Source of the DNA: JANQNX01 sp965601665
GTDB lineage: Bacteria; Pseudomonadota; Gammaproteobacteria; Eutrophobiales; Eutrophobiaceae
DNA: 64,000 nt
Assembly (NCBI GenBank): GCA_965601665.1
Contig: OZ271833.1
Span: 2,604,001-2,668,000, forward strand
Direction of reading: 5' to 3'
Part shown: piece by piece, positions 17,357-26,309 of the stretch
Layout: each line of letters begins with the position of its first letter
Numbering within the stretch: the first letter of the stretch is position 1
Translations under genes and position numbers: made by a program
The notes under the pieces: generated by a model
Told to the model about the DNA's origin: nothing
The model's input: only the letters and a program-made list of their open reading frames with translations
Database searches by the model: none

Positions 17357-19123
17357 TTAGATTTTCGACTCAGTTTCACCAGGAGATTTTTGTAAACTTC
17401 TGTAATAGGCTTTGTCTTCGTCTGAGAGTTCAGAAGGCCGGGACGCCATTTTGAATGTATCAAATTGAGGGATATTTAATTTGATGAGATTATTAATTGC
17501 GTCGAGAAATGCCTCATTTGTGACACCTATCTCTTCGAAAAACTCCTCTTCAGCAGCCAACTCTTTTAACCTCCCTTCAAATTTTGTTTCGCGCCAATTC
17601 TCGAGAATATGGCTGGTGGTGATATGAGGACGCTCATGTATAAATTCAACCATCTCAGTTAAGAATAAAATACCAGGTGATGTAAATACCGCCAGGTTTT
17701 TGGAATCTTTAAGGTTTTCAGCTAACTCGGGTTTGTGGATTAAAGCGCGAACTAACCAGCGAATTTTCTCAATACCTTTATCTTGCGTTTTTTGACGAGA
17801 GAAGAATTTTTTTCCATCTTGTTGTTTAGTGCGTTTAGAAATCTGTGACTGTATGGTTTTTGGCTCATAACCTGATAATCGATGTAATTCTTGGAAAAAT
17901 AGTTCTTTCAATGGACCATTAGGTAGCTGAAAAAGCAGTGGAAGTGCTTTTTCAACTAACAGAGCCTTACCCTCGGGTGTGACAAGATCGACGCCTTCAC
18001 GCAGGGTGCAAAACAGGTATTCTGATAAAGGCTTCTGCAGGGCAGGGTCTTCGAATGCTTCCTTACCCTTGGCACGCACGAAACTATCAGGGTCTTCACC
18101 GGCTGGCAGGAAAGTAAAGTAGACCTGCCGTCCCTCTTTCAACATGGGTAGTGCATTTTCCAGAGCACGCCACGCGGCCTTGCTGCCTGCTTCATCACCG
18201 TCAAAACAGAACACCAGTTTGCCGGAATGTCGGAACAGTTTATCGATGTGCTCGGGCGTGGCAGCCGTGCCCAGGCTGGCAACAGCGTTACTGATGCCAT
18301 GCTGCGCAAGGGCGATGACATCCATGTAACCCTCAACGACGTACACGCATTCGGTGTCTTTCAGTTCCTTGCGGGCCTGGTACAGCCCATACAGTTCCTG
18401 GCCTTTTTGAAATATTGGCGTCTCCGGCGAGTTCAAATACTTTGGTTTGGCGTCTTTCTCCAGTACCCGACCACCGAAACCAATCACCCGACCACGCTGA
18501 TCGCGAATAGGGAACATGAGCCGGTCGCGAAAACGGTCGTAGTAGCCACCACGATCATTCTCAATAATGGCGCCTATCTTGTTCAAACGCTTGATACCGG
18601 GCTCGGAACGCCCCAACTCGGAGATCAGATTGTCCCAGCCGGGCGGCGCAAAGCCAAGTTCATAGCGGGCGGCGATTTCACCACTGATGCCGCGGCCCTT
18701 GAGATAGTCGATAACGCTAGTTGCTTGTGGATGTTGGCGTAGCTGTTTCAGGTAATACTTGTTGACCAGTTCCATCAATTCATACAGTTCACTGGTCTCA
18801 GAATTGACGCGGCTACCAGTTGCCTCTTTTGGCACTGTCATGCCAGCCCGCGACGCCAACTCTTCTACTGCCTCGACGAAACCCATATTCAGGTATTCCA
18901 TCAGGAATCCTATGGCGGACCCGTTCGCGCCACAGCCAAAGCAGTGATAGAACTGTTTTTGCTGGCTAACGGTAAAAGAAGGGGTTTTCTCGTCGTGAAA
19001 AGGGCAACAGGCCTGGTGATTTTTGCCGGCTTTTTTTAGCGGAACGTAGCTATCAATTACATCAACGATGTCGGTACGTGCCAGTAGATCGTCGATAAAC
19101 TGTTGTGGAATCAAACCCGCCAT
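17357..19123 (-). CDS. dnaG: DNA primase
   Basis: A 588-residue primase that lays RNA primers at the replication fork. The N-terminal zinc finger has Cys40, His43, Cys61 and Cys64; the RNA-polymerase core follows with the TOPRIM motifs VYVVEGYMDVIAL and FCFDGDEAG; the C-terminal 150 residues should be the DnaB-binding domain. It lies in the macromolecular-synthesis operon between yqeY and rpoD. Length and motif order are normal. Confidence 0.98.
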   Translation of the reverse strand: MAGLIPQQFIDDLLARTDIVDVIDSYVPLKKAGKNHQACCPFHDEKTPSFTVSQQKQFYHCFGCGANGSAIGFLMEYLNMGFVEAVEELASRAGMTVPKEATGSRVNSETSELYELMELVNKYYLKQLRQHPQATSVIDYLKGRGISGEIAARYELGFAPPGWDNLISELGRSEPGIKRLNKIGAIIENDRGGYYDRFRDRLMFPIRDQRGRVIGFGGRVLEKDAKPKYLNSPETPIFQKGQELYGLYQARKELKDTECVYVVEGYMDVIALAQHGISNAVASLGTAATPEHIDKLFRHSGKLVFCFDGDEAGSKAAWRALENALPMLKEGRQVYFTFLPAGEDPDSFVRAKGKEAFEDPALQKPLSEYLFCTLREGVDLVTPEGKALLVEKALPLLFQLPNGPLKELFFQELHRLSGYEPKTIQSQISKRTKQQDGKKFFSRQKTQDKGIEKIRWLVRALIHKPELAENLKDSKNLAVFTSPGILFLTEMVEFIHERPHITTSHILENWRETKFEGRLKELAAEEEFFEEIGVTNEAFLDAINNLIKLNIPQFDTFKMASRPSELSDEDKAYYRSLQKSPGETESKI

Positions 19124-19180
19124 GACAGCAGAGTATAAACAGCAGTGACAAAAAGGCGAGTGCCAGGATGTCGGAAACGA

Positions 19181-19630
19181 TTATTGGTTCAGGCGAGATT
19201 TAATCATGCCACTGACTTGTGACATGTCAGCACGACCTTGCAGCTGTCCCTTGAGTTTGCCCATGACCTTACCCATATCTTTCATGGATTCGGCGCCGGT
19301 TTCGTTTATGGCGGATTCGATTAATTCGTTGATTTCAGCCTCGGAAAGTTGGGCTGGTAGATAGGTTTCAATAATATCGAGCTCAAATTGCTCTTTCTCA
19401 ACAAGGTCGTCGCGACCAGCCTGCTGAAACTGGTCTATCGAGTCGCGATGTTGCTTGGCCATCTTGTCAAGAATAGCGATGGTTTGTTGGTCTTCAAGCT
19501 GAATTCGCTCGTCGACTTCTTTCTGCTTGAAAGCGGACTGGATCAGGCGCAAGGCGGCAAGCTTTTCCTTGTCCTTGCTACGCATGGCGTCCTTGACGTC
19601 GTCACTGACCCTGGATTTGATATCAGCCAT
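19181..19630 (-). CDS. YqeY/GatB-like domain protein
   Basis: A 149-residue protein of the YqeY family, related to the C-terminal tRNA-binding domain of the amidotransferase subunit GatB. Typical features are DDVKDAMRSKDKEKLAALRL at the start, a charged helical middle and KDMGKVMGKLKGQLQGRAD near the end. Its cellular role is unsettled; a tRNA-binding or amidotransferase-like role is assumed from homology. It is encoded between rpsU and dnaG, a placement seen in many gammaproteobacteria. Confidence 0.93.
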   Translation of the reverse strand: MADIKSRVSDDVKDAMRSKDKEKLAALRLIQSAFKQKEVDERIQLEDQQTIAILDKMAKQHRDSIDQFQQAGRDDLVEKEQFELDIIETYLPAQLSEAEINELIESAINETGAESMKDMGKVMGKLKGQLQGRADMSQVSGMIKSRLNQ

Positions 19631-19649
19631 GGCTGATGATGTGCCTGAA

Positions 19650-19865
19650 TTAGTAGGGGCGGGTGCGACGCAGGATATTCCTTGAGGCCTGCTTCTGTGA
19701 ACGTTTTACGGCGGCAGCGGCTTTACGCTTACGGACCTGGGTCGGCTTTTCATAGAATTCGCGGCGGTGGACGTCTGCCAACACACCAGCCTTTTCACAG
19801 GCACGCTTGAAGCGTCGCATTGCGATATCAAATGGTTCGTTGTCTCTAACCTTTACTGAAGGCAT
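19650..19865 (-). CDS. rpsU: 30S ribosomal protein S21
   Basis: A 71-residue, very basic protein identical in layout to bacterial S21: MPSVKVRDNEPFDIAMRRFK at the N-terminus, then a long Arg/Lys helix. S21 sits on the 30S platform near the 3' end of 16S rRNA and supports initiation. It is the first gene of the rpsU-yqeY-dnaG-rpoD operon; a sigma-70-like promoter lies 48-76 bp upstream. Confidence 0.98.
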   Translation of the reverse strand: MPSVKVRDNEPFDIAMRRFKRACEKAGVLADVHRREFYEKPTQVRKRKAAAAVKRSQKQASRNILRRTRPY

Positions 19866-19913
19866 AGTTATAAAAATTCCTGTTTTCTTTACGCGTAGGT
19901 GAAAAAGGCGGCT

Positions 19914-19941
19914 ATTTTAGTGGCTATCGGTCAAAATGCAA
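19914..19941 (-). promoter_or_regulatory. Candidate sigma-70 promoter of the rpsU operon
   Basis: On the minus strand TTGCAT (19936-19941) and TAAAAT (19914-19919) are 16 bp apart, in the 113-bp divergent region between rpsU and tsaD. This gives a leader of about 40-45 nt for rpsU. Confidence 0.5.
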
Positions 19942-19978
19942 TCCACCAGACGCTGTTTTTCAAGGATTCGTAACAAAA

Positions 19979-20983
19979 ATGCGTGTTTTAGGTATAGAGA
20001 CCTCCTGCGACGAGACCGGTATCGCCATTTACGATGCCGATCACGGCCTGTTGGCGCACCAATTATTCAGTCAGATAGACCTGCACAAGCAATACGGCGG
20101 GGTCGTGCCGGAGCTGGCCTCGCGTGACCATGTAAGACGAATTCTGCCCTTGATCCAGGGCTGCCTGGAACAGGCCGACTGTGATCTGGCGAGCCTGGAT
20201 GCCGTGGCCTACACCGCGGGTCCGGGGTTAATGGGCGCCTTGCTGGTTGGCACGGCCGTGGGTCGCAGTCTTGCCTATGCCCTGTCGATACCCGCGGTTG
20301 GTGTGCATCATATGGAGGCGCATTTGCTGGCACCATTGCTGGAACAGGATGTACCGTCGTTTCCGTTCCTGGCGTTACTGGTTTCAGGTGGCCATACCCA
20401 GCTGGTAGAGGTGAAGGCGATTGGCGATTATTGCCTGCTGGGAGAATCGGTCGATGATGCCGCCGGTGAGGCCTTTGATAAAACGGCAAAATTACTGGGA
20501 CTGCCATACCCCGGCGGCCCGGCAATTTCAGCCCTGGCAGAAAAGGGCGATAGCCAGCGATTTCGCTTTCCACGTCCGATGACCGACAGGCCCGGTCTCG
20601 ATTTCAGTTTCAGCGGGCTTAAGACCTATGCATTAAATACCCGCAATTCCGAGCCTGACGATGAACAAACACGTGCTGATATCGCGCGGGCTTTTGTCGA
20701 TGCCGTTGTCGACACCTTTATCATCAAGTGTCGACGCGCGCTGGAACAGACCGGTTTAAACAAGCTGGTCGTCGCTGGCGGTGTCAGCGCCAACAAGCAA
20801 CTACGGGCGGGATTGCAGCAGTTAATGCAAGAGCTGCAGGGCGAGGTATTTTTTCCACGGCCGGAATTCTGTACCGATAATGGCGCCATGATTGCCTACT
20901 GCGGCTACCTGCGCTTGCGGCACGGCCAAACCGAGGACCTCCAGTTCCAGGCGCGTGCGCGCTGGTCTATGCTGGATCTTTAG
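19979..20983 (+). CDS. tsaD: tRNA N6-adenosine threonylcarbamoyltransferase
   Basis: A 334-residue TsaD (YgjD/Gcp, Kae1 family). It transfers threonylcarbamoyl to A37 of ANN-decoding tRNAs with TsaB, TsaC and TsaE. LGIETSCDETG at the start, the metal-binding HHMEAHLLAP and the late VAGGVSANKQLR and FPRPEFCTDNGAMIAY blocks are all present. It is divergent from rpsU, as in many gammaproteobacteria, and its 3' end overlaps convergent plsY by 17 bp. Confidence 0.98.
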   Translation: MRVLGIETSCDETGIAIYDADHGLLAHQLFSQIDLHKQYGGVVPELASRDHVRRILPLIQGCLEQADCDLASLDAVAYTAGPGLMGALLVGTAVGRSLAYALSIPAVGVHHMEAHLLAPLLEQDVPSFPFLALLVSGGHTQLVEVKAIGDYCLLGESVDDAAGEAFDKTAKLLGLPYPGGPAISALAEKGDSQRFRFPRPMTDRPGLDFSFSGLKTYALNTRNSEPDDEQTRADIARAFVDAVVDTFIIKCRRALEQTGLNKLVVAGGVSANKQLRAGLQQLMQELQGEVFFPRPEFCTDNGAMIAYCGYLRLRHGQTEDLQFQARARWSMLDL

Positions 20984-21575
20984 ACTTCTTTGCGCCTATC
21001 TTGCCTTCCTGGCCACTGAGCAGGTTGCGGATATTTGATTGATGGCGCCAGAATAACAACACCACCATGATCGCATGGCATGATATGTAAGTCGTTTCCT
21101 GCAGGAAATACCAGGAGTAAACCGGTGATGTCAGTGCCGCCACCAGTGCGGCCAGTGACGAATACCGGAACATTAGGGCAACGACCAGCCAGGTCAGGAC
21201 AAAACCACTACCGACCAGCCAATGACTCGCAAACAATACGCCGATCAATGTCGCAACACCCTTGCCACCCTTGAATCCAAAAAAGACCGGAAACAAATGA
21301 CCGCTAAACGCCAGTAAACCGCATGCGGCGATGACGCTATCTGGCTGTTCAAGGTATCGGGCCAGTAACACAGGTACCACGCCTTTTAATACATCACCAG
21401 CCAGCGTTGCTGCCGCGGCGCCCTTGCCGTGCAGGCGCAATACATTGGTAGCGCCAGGATTGCCTGAACCGCCTGCACGCGGATCGGATAGTCCCAGCAT
21501 GCGACAAACAAGTATGGCCGAGGCTATCGAACCAAGCAGATAGGACAGTACCAGTAAGGTGATAGTGATTAGCAT
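20967..21575 (-). CDS. plsY: Glycerol-3-phosphate acyltransferase PlsY
   Basis: A 202-residue polytopic membrane enzyme that acylates glycerol-3-phosphate from acyl-phosphate, the first step of phospholipid synthesis. The family motifs SGNPGATNVLR (after GG), HLFPVFFGFKGGKGVAT and the late SNIRNLLSG are present among about seven hydrophobic helices. The C-terminus is Lys-rich. It overlaps tsaD tail to tail. Confidence 0.95.
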   Translation of the reverse strand: MLITITLLVLSYLLGSIASAILVCRMLGLSDPRAGGSGNPGATNVLRLHGKGAAAATLAGDVLKGVVPVLLARYLEQPDSVIAACGLLAFSGHLFPVFFGFKGGKGVATLIGVLFASHWLVGSGFVLTWLVVALMFRYSSLAALVAALTSPVYSWYFLQETTYISCHAIMVVLLFWRHQSNIRNLLSGQEGKIGAKKSKDPA

Positions 21576-21688
21576 GCGCGTATTGGAATCGCTACAGGCA
21601 GGGAGGTCAAGCGTTCACAGATTTTTTTCGGCAGGCAAGTCAGTATCATGCATAATAATCATCTACAAATAGTAGCAATCAGTTAACC

Positions 21689-22048
21689 ATGGATATTATC
21701 TACCTGCGTGACTTGAGAATAGAGACAGTGATCGGCATTTACGACTGGGAACGTCGTATGAAGCAAACCGTGATACTGGATATTGAAATGGCGACAGACA
21801 TCCGTGCTGCAGCCAATAGTGACAATATCGAAGATACGTTGAACTACAAGGATGTGGCCAAACGTATCATGAGTTTCGTTGGCGAGAGTGAGTTCGAACT
21901 GGTCGAGGCGCTTGCCGAAAAGGTGGCGGAGATTATCCTGTCGGAATTTAATACGCCCTGGGTAAAACTGTCATTGAACAAGAAAGGTGCTGTACGCGGT
22001 GTACGTGATGTCGGCGTGGTGATAGAAAGAGGTAATCCGGAAACATAA
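21689..22048 (+). CDS. folB: Dihydroneopterin aldolase
   Basis: A 119-residue FolB of normal length, which converts 7,8-dihydroneopterin to 6-hydroxymethyl-dihydropterin in folate synthesis. Typical parts are RIETVIGIYDWERRMKQ, YKDVAKRIM, and the C-terminal VKLSLNKKGAVRGVRDVGV. It overlaps folK by one base (TAATG), so the next enzyme of the pathway is coupled. Confidence 0.97.
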   Translation: MDIIYLRDLRIETVIGIYDWERRMKQTVILDIEMATDIRAAANSDNIEDTLNYKDVAKRIMSFVGESEFELVEALAEKVAEIILSEFNTPWVKLSLNKKGAVRGVRDVGVVIERGNPET

Positions 22049-22533
22049 TGGTAAAAGTTTACGTTGGCATTGGCAGTAATATCGAACGCGAAAAGAACAT
22101 TCGCGGTGGTTTGAATGCCCTGGCCGAAAAATTTGGCAAGCTGGTGCTGTCTCCTGTTTACCGCTGCGCATCGGTCGGTTTCCAGGGCGACGATTTTTAT
22201 AACATGGTCGCTGCGTTTATCACGCACAAGGATATAGAGCAGGTAGCTGCCGAGTTGAAAGAAATCGAATTTGATTTTGGTCGCAAGCGCAATGAAACCC
22301 GTTTTTCATCACGAACCCTGGATATCGATTTACTGTTATATGGTGACAGGGTTGATAGTCATTTCGATATTCCGCGTGAAGACATCGTCAAGTATGCCTT
22401 TGTATTAAAGCCAATGCTCGATATTGAGCCCCAGCTATTACACCCTGAAACTGGTAAAACCATTGCCGAACTATGGCAGGAATTTCCTTCCAGTGAAGTT
22501 GAACTACAGGAAGTAGAGCTGGAATTGGCATGA
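22048..22533 (+). CDS. folK: 6-hydroxymethyl-dihydropterin pyrophosphokinase (HPPK)
   Basis: A 161-residue HPPK that pyrophosphorylates the product of FolB with ATP. It begins VYVGIGSNIEREKNI and has RFSSRTLDIDLLLYGD, which carries the metal- and ATP-binding Asp pair, and a following PREDIVKYAFVLKPM. Coupled to folB at its start and to the SGNH hydrolase by an ATGA overlap at its end. Confidence 0.97.
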   Translation: MVKVYVGIGSNIEREKNIRGGLNALAEKFGKLVLSPVYRCASVGFQGDDFYNMVAAFITHKDIEQVAAELKEIEFDFGRKRNETRFSSRTLDIDLLLYGDRVDSHFDIPREDIVKYAFVLKPMLDIEPQLLHPETGKTIAELWQEFPSSEVELQEVELELA

Positions 22534-23141
22534 TCAACATCGTTTGTTTTGGTGACTCGATTACCGAAGAAGCTGAACATCCCTTACCCCAACGCTGGAC
22601 CACGCTGTTACAGGACAAAATGGAGCAGTCTCATCCAAACGAGTTTATGGTGCATAACCGGGGAATCAGTGGTAATACCACGTCACAGGGGTTCGATCGG
22701 TTTGCAGAGGAAGTATTACCTTTGCTACCCGGCGTGCTGTTAATTGAGTTTGGTTTGAATGATGCCAATGTCTATGGTCATACGCGTCTGCCCCGCGTCA
22801 GCCTTTCCGAGTTTGAGCGTAATATGCGCGAATTCCATCGCCTGGCCCTGGAAAATGATAGCCTGCCTGTATTCATCTGTAACCATACGATAGGCGATGT
22901 CGATGACGAGCAGGGCAATGGCAGCAGTTTTAATGACAACTTTGTTCCTTACAACCTGAAAATAAAAACGTTGGCAGAAGAGCTGGATTGCCAGTTAATC
23001 GATCTGCCAGCGCAGATGCAACAACGTAACATTTCTGTGGATGATTTTGTCAGTGATGATCAGGTACACATTACCAGTCAGGGAAATCAACACTATGCGG
23101 AAATGATTTTCAGCGGTCTGAATGAAATCAGTTTCAATTAG
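22530..23141 (+). CDS. SGNH/GDSL-family hydrolase
   Basis: A 203-residue esterase-like protein without signal peptide, so probably cytoplasmic. The four SGNH blocks are visible: GDSIT (Ser nucleophile, about residue 10), NRGISGN (oxyanion Gly), FGLNDAN (Asn) and SDDQVHITSQGN (catalytic Asp-x-x-His). Its start overlaps the folK stop (ATGA), an operon link rather than proof of a folate role. It may be a thioesterase, lysophospholipase or carbohydrate esterase. Confidence 0.88.
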   Translation: MINIVCFGDSITEEAEHPLPQRWTTLLQDKMEQSHPNEFMVHNRGISGNTTSQGFDRFAEEVLPLLPGVLLIEFGLNDANVYGHTRLPRVSLSEFERNMREFHRLALENDSLPVFICNHTIGDVDDEQGNGSSFNDNFVPYNLKIKTLAEELDCQLIDLPAQMQQRNISVDDFVSDDQVHITSQGNQHYAEMIFSGLNEISFN

Positions 23142-23197
23142 TTTTCTGACATGTATGCTATGCATGTGATTTAAACAAATTCGACAGGGGATACGTA

Positions 23198-23611
23198 ATG
23201 ATTCATCGTGCTCGCATCTACATACTGGCCACCATTGTTATGGCTTGCATGTTGACAGCCTGTCAGAACGTTAAGGACAAGAACAAGATGAACAATCTCG
23301 AGGAGTCGGTCACGTCTTACGAGATTGCACTGCGCTGGGCCGAGCATGAGTCAGCTTATAGTTACCACGTTGATGAAGAAGGTGTTAAACCTGAGACAGA
23401 CCTGGATAGGCTCAAGGAAATAAGCGTTACCGGGATCGAGGTGCTTGAAAAACTGGTGCATGAGGATAAAGACAAGGCCAAGATAAGGATGATCGTGAAG
23501 TATTATTTTAAGGACCAGGGCACGCTTAAGACGCTAAAGCTTGAGCAGGACTGGTGGTACAGCGAAGAAAACAAGCAGTGGTTTATAAAAACCGATTTCC
23601 CAAACTTCTAG
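23198..23611 (+). CDS. Small lipoprotein, unknown
   Basis: A 137-residue lipoprotein: signal with LTAC and lipidated Cys22, then an alpha/beta domain of about 110 residues rich in Lys/Glu. It ends LEQDWWYSEENKQWFIKTD, reminiscent of small NTF2-like or DUF4440-type lipoproteins where a Trp-rich strand closes the sheet. A GGGGAT ribosome site precedes it. It follows the fol cluster and converges on the SDR gene. I cannot assign a function. Confidence 0.7.
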   Translation: MIHRARIYILATIVMACMLTACQNVKDKNKMNNLEESVTSYEIALRWAEHESAYSYHVDEEGVKPETDLDRLKEISVTGIEVLEKLVHEDKDKAKIRMIVKYYFKDQGTLKTLKLEQDWWYSEENKQWFIKTDFPNF

Positions 23612-23616
23612 TTTAC

Positions 23617-24351
23617 CTAGCCCGAGTACAGGCTACGGCCACCATCCACATTAATAATTTGCCCGGTGATGTAATCAGCATCACGAATCAGAAACAGCGC
23701 AGTTTTGGCGATGTCGTCCAGTTCGCCGGTACGGTTTAGCGGTATCTGTTTCATGATGTTCTGTTTTTCATCTTCGACAATGTTTTCCGGCCACGCAATG
23801 GCACCCGGCGCGATGGCGTTTACCCGAATGCCCGGCGCCAGTTCCTTCGCCAGTGATTGCGTCAATGTCACCAGACCCGACTTTGAAATAGAGTAGATCG
23901 TATGCAGTGCCAGGGGGCGAATAGCGTGTATGTCAGTCAGGTTAATAATACAGCCCTTGTGTTTGCGCAGTGATGGCGCGGCCAGTTGCGACAGGAACAA
24001 TGGCGCCTTGAGATTGGTATCTATCAGGTTGTGCCAGTCCTCATCGGTAAACTCACTGGCCGGTGTCGGGTAAAAGGCAGAGGCATTATTAATCAGTACG
24101 TCCAGTCTGCCCTTGAAACCGGTTGCGGTATCGATTATGGCGTCATAGTAGCCCTGATGCTGTAAATCGCCTTGTATGGTGATGGCTGAATCATGGCGCT
24201 TGTTATTCAGTTCGCGCACCAGCTCATTCGCCTCTTTTGCAGAACGGTGATAGTGGACGATCACATTCATCCCCGCATCATGGAGTGAACGCGCCAGGGT
24301 AGCGCCTATTCGTCTCGCAGCACCGGTGATTAATACAGTTTTGTCATACAT
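23617..24351 (-). CDS. Pteridine reductase-like short-chain dehydrogenase
   Basis: A 244-residue SDR. The Rossmann motif is TGAARRIGATLA (the Arg pair favours NADPH), followed by LINNAS, and the catalytic Ser/Tyr-x-x-x-Lys region is TDIHAIRPLALHTIYSISK. The C-terminus ends with the common GGRSLYSG. The RRIG sequence and the placement beside folB/folK match pteridine or dihydromonapterin reductases (FolM/PTR1-like). It is on the opposite strand to the fol genes. Confidence 0.85.
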   Translation of the reverse strand: MYDKTVLITGAARRIGATLARSLHDAGMNVIVHYHRSAKEANELVRELNNKRHDSAITIQGDLQHQGYYDAIIDTATGFKGRLDVLINNASAFYPTPASEFTDEDWHNLIDTNLKAPLFLSQLAAPSLRKHKGCIINLTDIHAIRPLALHTIYSISKSGLVTLTQSLAKELAPGIRVNAIAPGAIAWPENIVEDEKQNIMKQIPLNRTGELDDIAKTALFLIRDADYITGQIINVDGGRSLYSG

Positions 24352-24401
24352 GAAAGCAGGGTGGTTGATTGATACGGGAAACAGAATAACATGTCGTTGT
24401 T

Positions 24402-25592
24402 ATGGCTCAATTAGATAATGTTGCTGCTTATCCAACACCGGATACCGAGGCAATCAAGGTAAGTGACCAACTGGTGGCGATGATCAGGCAGCGTATTGAG
24501 CAACATCCGCCGGCAATCCCTTTCCGTGATTACATGACCATGGCGCTATATGAACCCGGTCTTGGCTATTACAGTGCCGGCAGTCAAAAGTTTGGTGACG
24601 CGGGTGATTTCGTTACCGCACCGGAGATCTCGTCATTATTTTCCCGCTGTGTCGCACGGCAATGCGCGGATGTTCTTCAGGATATTGATGACCCCATTGT
24701 GTTTGAACTTGGTGCGGGCTCAGGTGTTATGGCGAAAGACATCATTAATGAACTGCGTTCATTGGATCGTCTCCCGGGTGCATACTGGATCCTGGAGCCT
24801 GCAGCCGACCTGCGCGAAAGACAACAGGCGTTATTGCAGGACGGCGTACCGTGGTTTTTCGACCGGATCATGTGGCTGGATGCGTTGCCACAAGATAAGT
24901 ATAACGGAGTCGTGTTGGCTAATGAGGTTGTTGATGCTTTGTCGGTAACAAGGTTTCGTAAATCTCGTGAGACTTACGAAGAGATAGGCGTGGGCCTTGC
25001 TGACACCGGCTTTACATGGATGGCTGTTGAGCCTGACGCAGAGTTACTGTTAAGGCTGCAGCAGCTTGAGGAAAAGCTGCCCAAACCACTACCGCATGGT
25101 TATGTATCGGAAATTAATCCTGGTCTGGCATCTTGGTTGAGTGCGGTGACAGAATATCTGCAACAAGGATTGATGCTGGTAGTTGATTACGGCTATACCA
25201 GGCGAGAGTACTATCATCCCGACAGAAGTGAAGGCACCTTGCTTTGCTATTATCGTCATCGCGCCCATAACGATCCGTTCCTGTTTCCCGGATTACAGGA
25301 CATCACGGCTTCGGTAGATTTTACCAGCCTCGCTGAGAGCGCCGTTAATAGCGGGCTGGATGTCAGGGGTTTTACAACACAGGCGTATTTCCTTATGGCG
25401 AGTGGCTTGCAGGAGATGCTGACAGAAACCGATCAAACTGATGCACGTCAGCTTGCCTTGCAGTCGCAGCAGGTAAGAACATTGACCATGCCCGGTGAAA
25501 TGGGAGAACACGTAAAAGTGATGGCGTTATGTCGTAACCTGAAAACTGCGTTACGTGGTTTTGCGCTTGCCGATCAACGGGCGCGCCTGTAG
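24402..25592 (+). CDS. MidA/NDUFAF7-like SAM-dependent methyltransferase
   Basis: A 396-residue protein of the DUF185 family. PFRDYMTMALYEPGLGYY near the start and VFELGAGSGVMAKDI as the SAM-binding loop are diagnostic; GVVLANEVVDAL and LMLVVDYGY follow. The mitochondrial relative NDUFAF7 methylates an Arg of a complex I subunit; the bacterial role is unproven. The next gene begins 3 bp after its stop. Confidence 0.9.
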   Translation: MAQLDNVAAYPTPDTEAIKVSDQLVAMIRQRIEQHPPAIPFRDYMTMALYEPGLGYYSAGSQKFGDAGDFVTAPEISSLFSRCVARQCADVLQDIDDPIVFELGAGSGVMAKDIINELRSLDRLPGAYWILEPAADLRERQQALLQDGVPWFFDRIMWLDALPQDKYNGVVLANEVVDALSVTRFRKSRETYEEIGVGLADTGFTWMAVEPDAELLLRLQQLEEKLPKPLPHGYVSEINPGLASWLSAVTEYLQQGLMLVVDYGYTRREYYHPDRSEGTLLCYYRHRAHNDPFLFPGLQDITASVDFTSLAESAVNSGLDVRGFTTQAYFLMASGLQEMLTETDQTDARQLALQSQQVRTLTMPGEMGEHVKVMALCRNLKTALRGFALADQRARL

Positions 25593-25595
25593 TTC

Positions 25596-26297
25596 ATGAA
25601 AGTCACTGTTTGTTTATTGCTAATAGTCATCCTCAGTGGATGCAATAGTGAGGTTGTTGTAAAGAATCAACCAGTAGAAGAAACAGTCGGTCTCGAACAG
25701 CTTGCCAAGACGGATATCGATAATGTCATCGATATTCACATTGTCGAGTGCCAGGCGCTACTACGCGAGTTGATGCTGAAGCTATACAAGCGTAATCCAA
25801 GAGAAATAAAAAAAGCCGAATTACGAATGGCGGAAGAACATGTCGTCCGCCTTTTCGATCTGGAACACGATTGGGACTTCCCGGAATTCGAGGGCAAGCA
25901 TGATATTGAAGTGATTAAACTCGCCTTTGATGAAGACTATAACGGTGACAGGGTATTTGTCTTTGTGGGCGGGCTGTTATCAATGATAATGAAATCGTAT
26001 GATTACAAATCCGAATTTTTTATCTTTGACTCAATCGATCCACAGAAACTTTACAACAGTGCACGCAATATCGAGATCGCCGTCTGGCGACTTGGTAACA
26101 ACAGAGACAGCCATGACGAGCTATTCATATACAGTAATTCATTACCAGGTGAAGAAGTGAACCTGAGTTATGAAAGACTGTTTGGTAAACTCATTGCCAC
26201 TCAGGACAATATCGCCAGCGTTATTGCAAGCAAACAAAACCGTACATTGAAAACGATAATCCAGCGGGTAGCTACAGCCGCATTCATTCCTATCTAG
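25596..26297 (+). CDS. Lipoprotein, unknown
   Basis: A 233-residue lipoprotein with LSGC and lipidated Cys16. The mature part is alpha-helical and includes a membrane-like segment VFVFVGGLLSMIMKSY (about 110-128). The sequence VECQALLRELMLKLYKRNPREI recalls proteobacterial lipoproteins of unknown function encoded near conserved genes. It starts 3 bp after the methyltransferase gene and is followed after 12 bp by uppP, so it is probably in one transcription unit with both. Confidence 0.7.
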   Translation: MKVTVCLLLIVILSGCNSEVVVKNQPVEETVGLEQLAKTDIDNVIDIHIVECQALLRELMLKLYKRNPREIKKAELRMAEEHVVRLFDLEHDWDFPEFEGKHDIEVIKLAFDEDYNGDRVFVFVGGLLSMIMKSYDYKSEFFIFDSIDPQKLYNSARNIEIAVWRLGNNRDSHDELFIYSNSLPGEEVNLSYERLFGKLIATQDNIASVIASKQNRTLKTIIQRVATAAFIPI

Positions 26298-26309
26298 GGC
26301 GAGCAACTG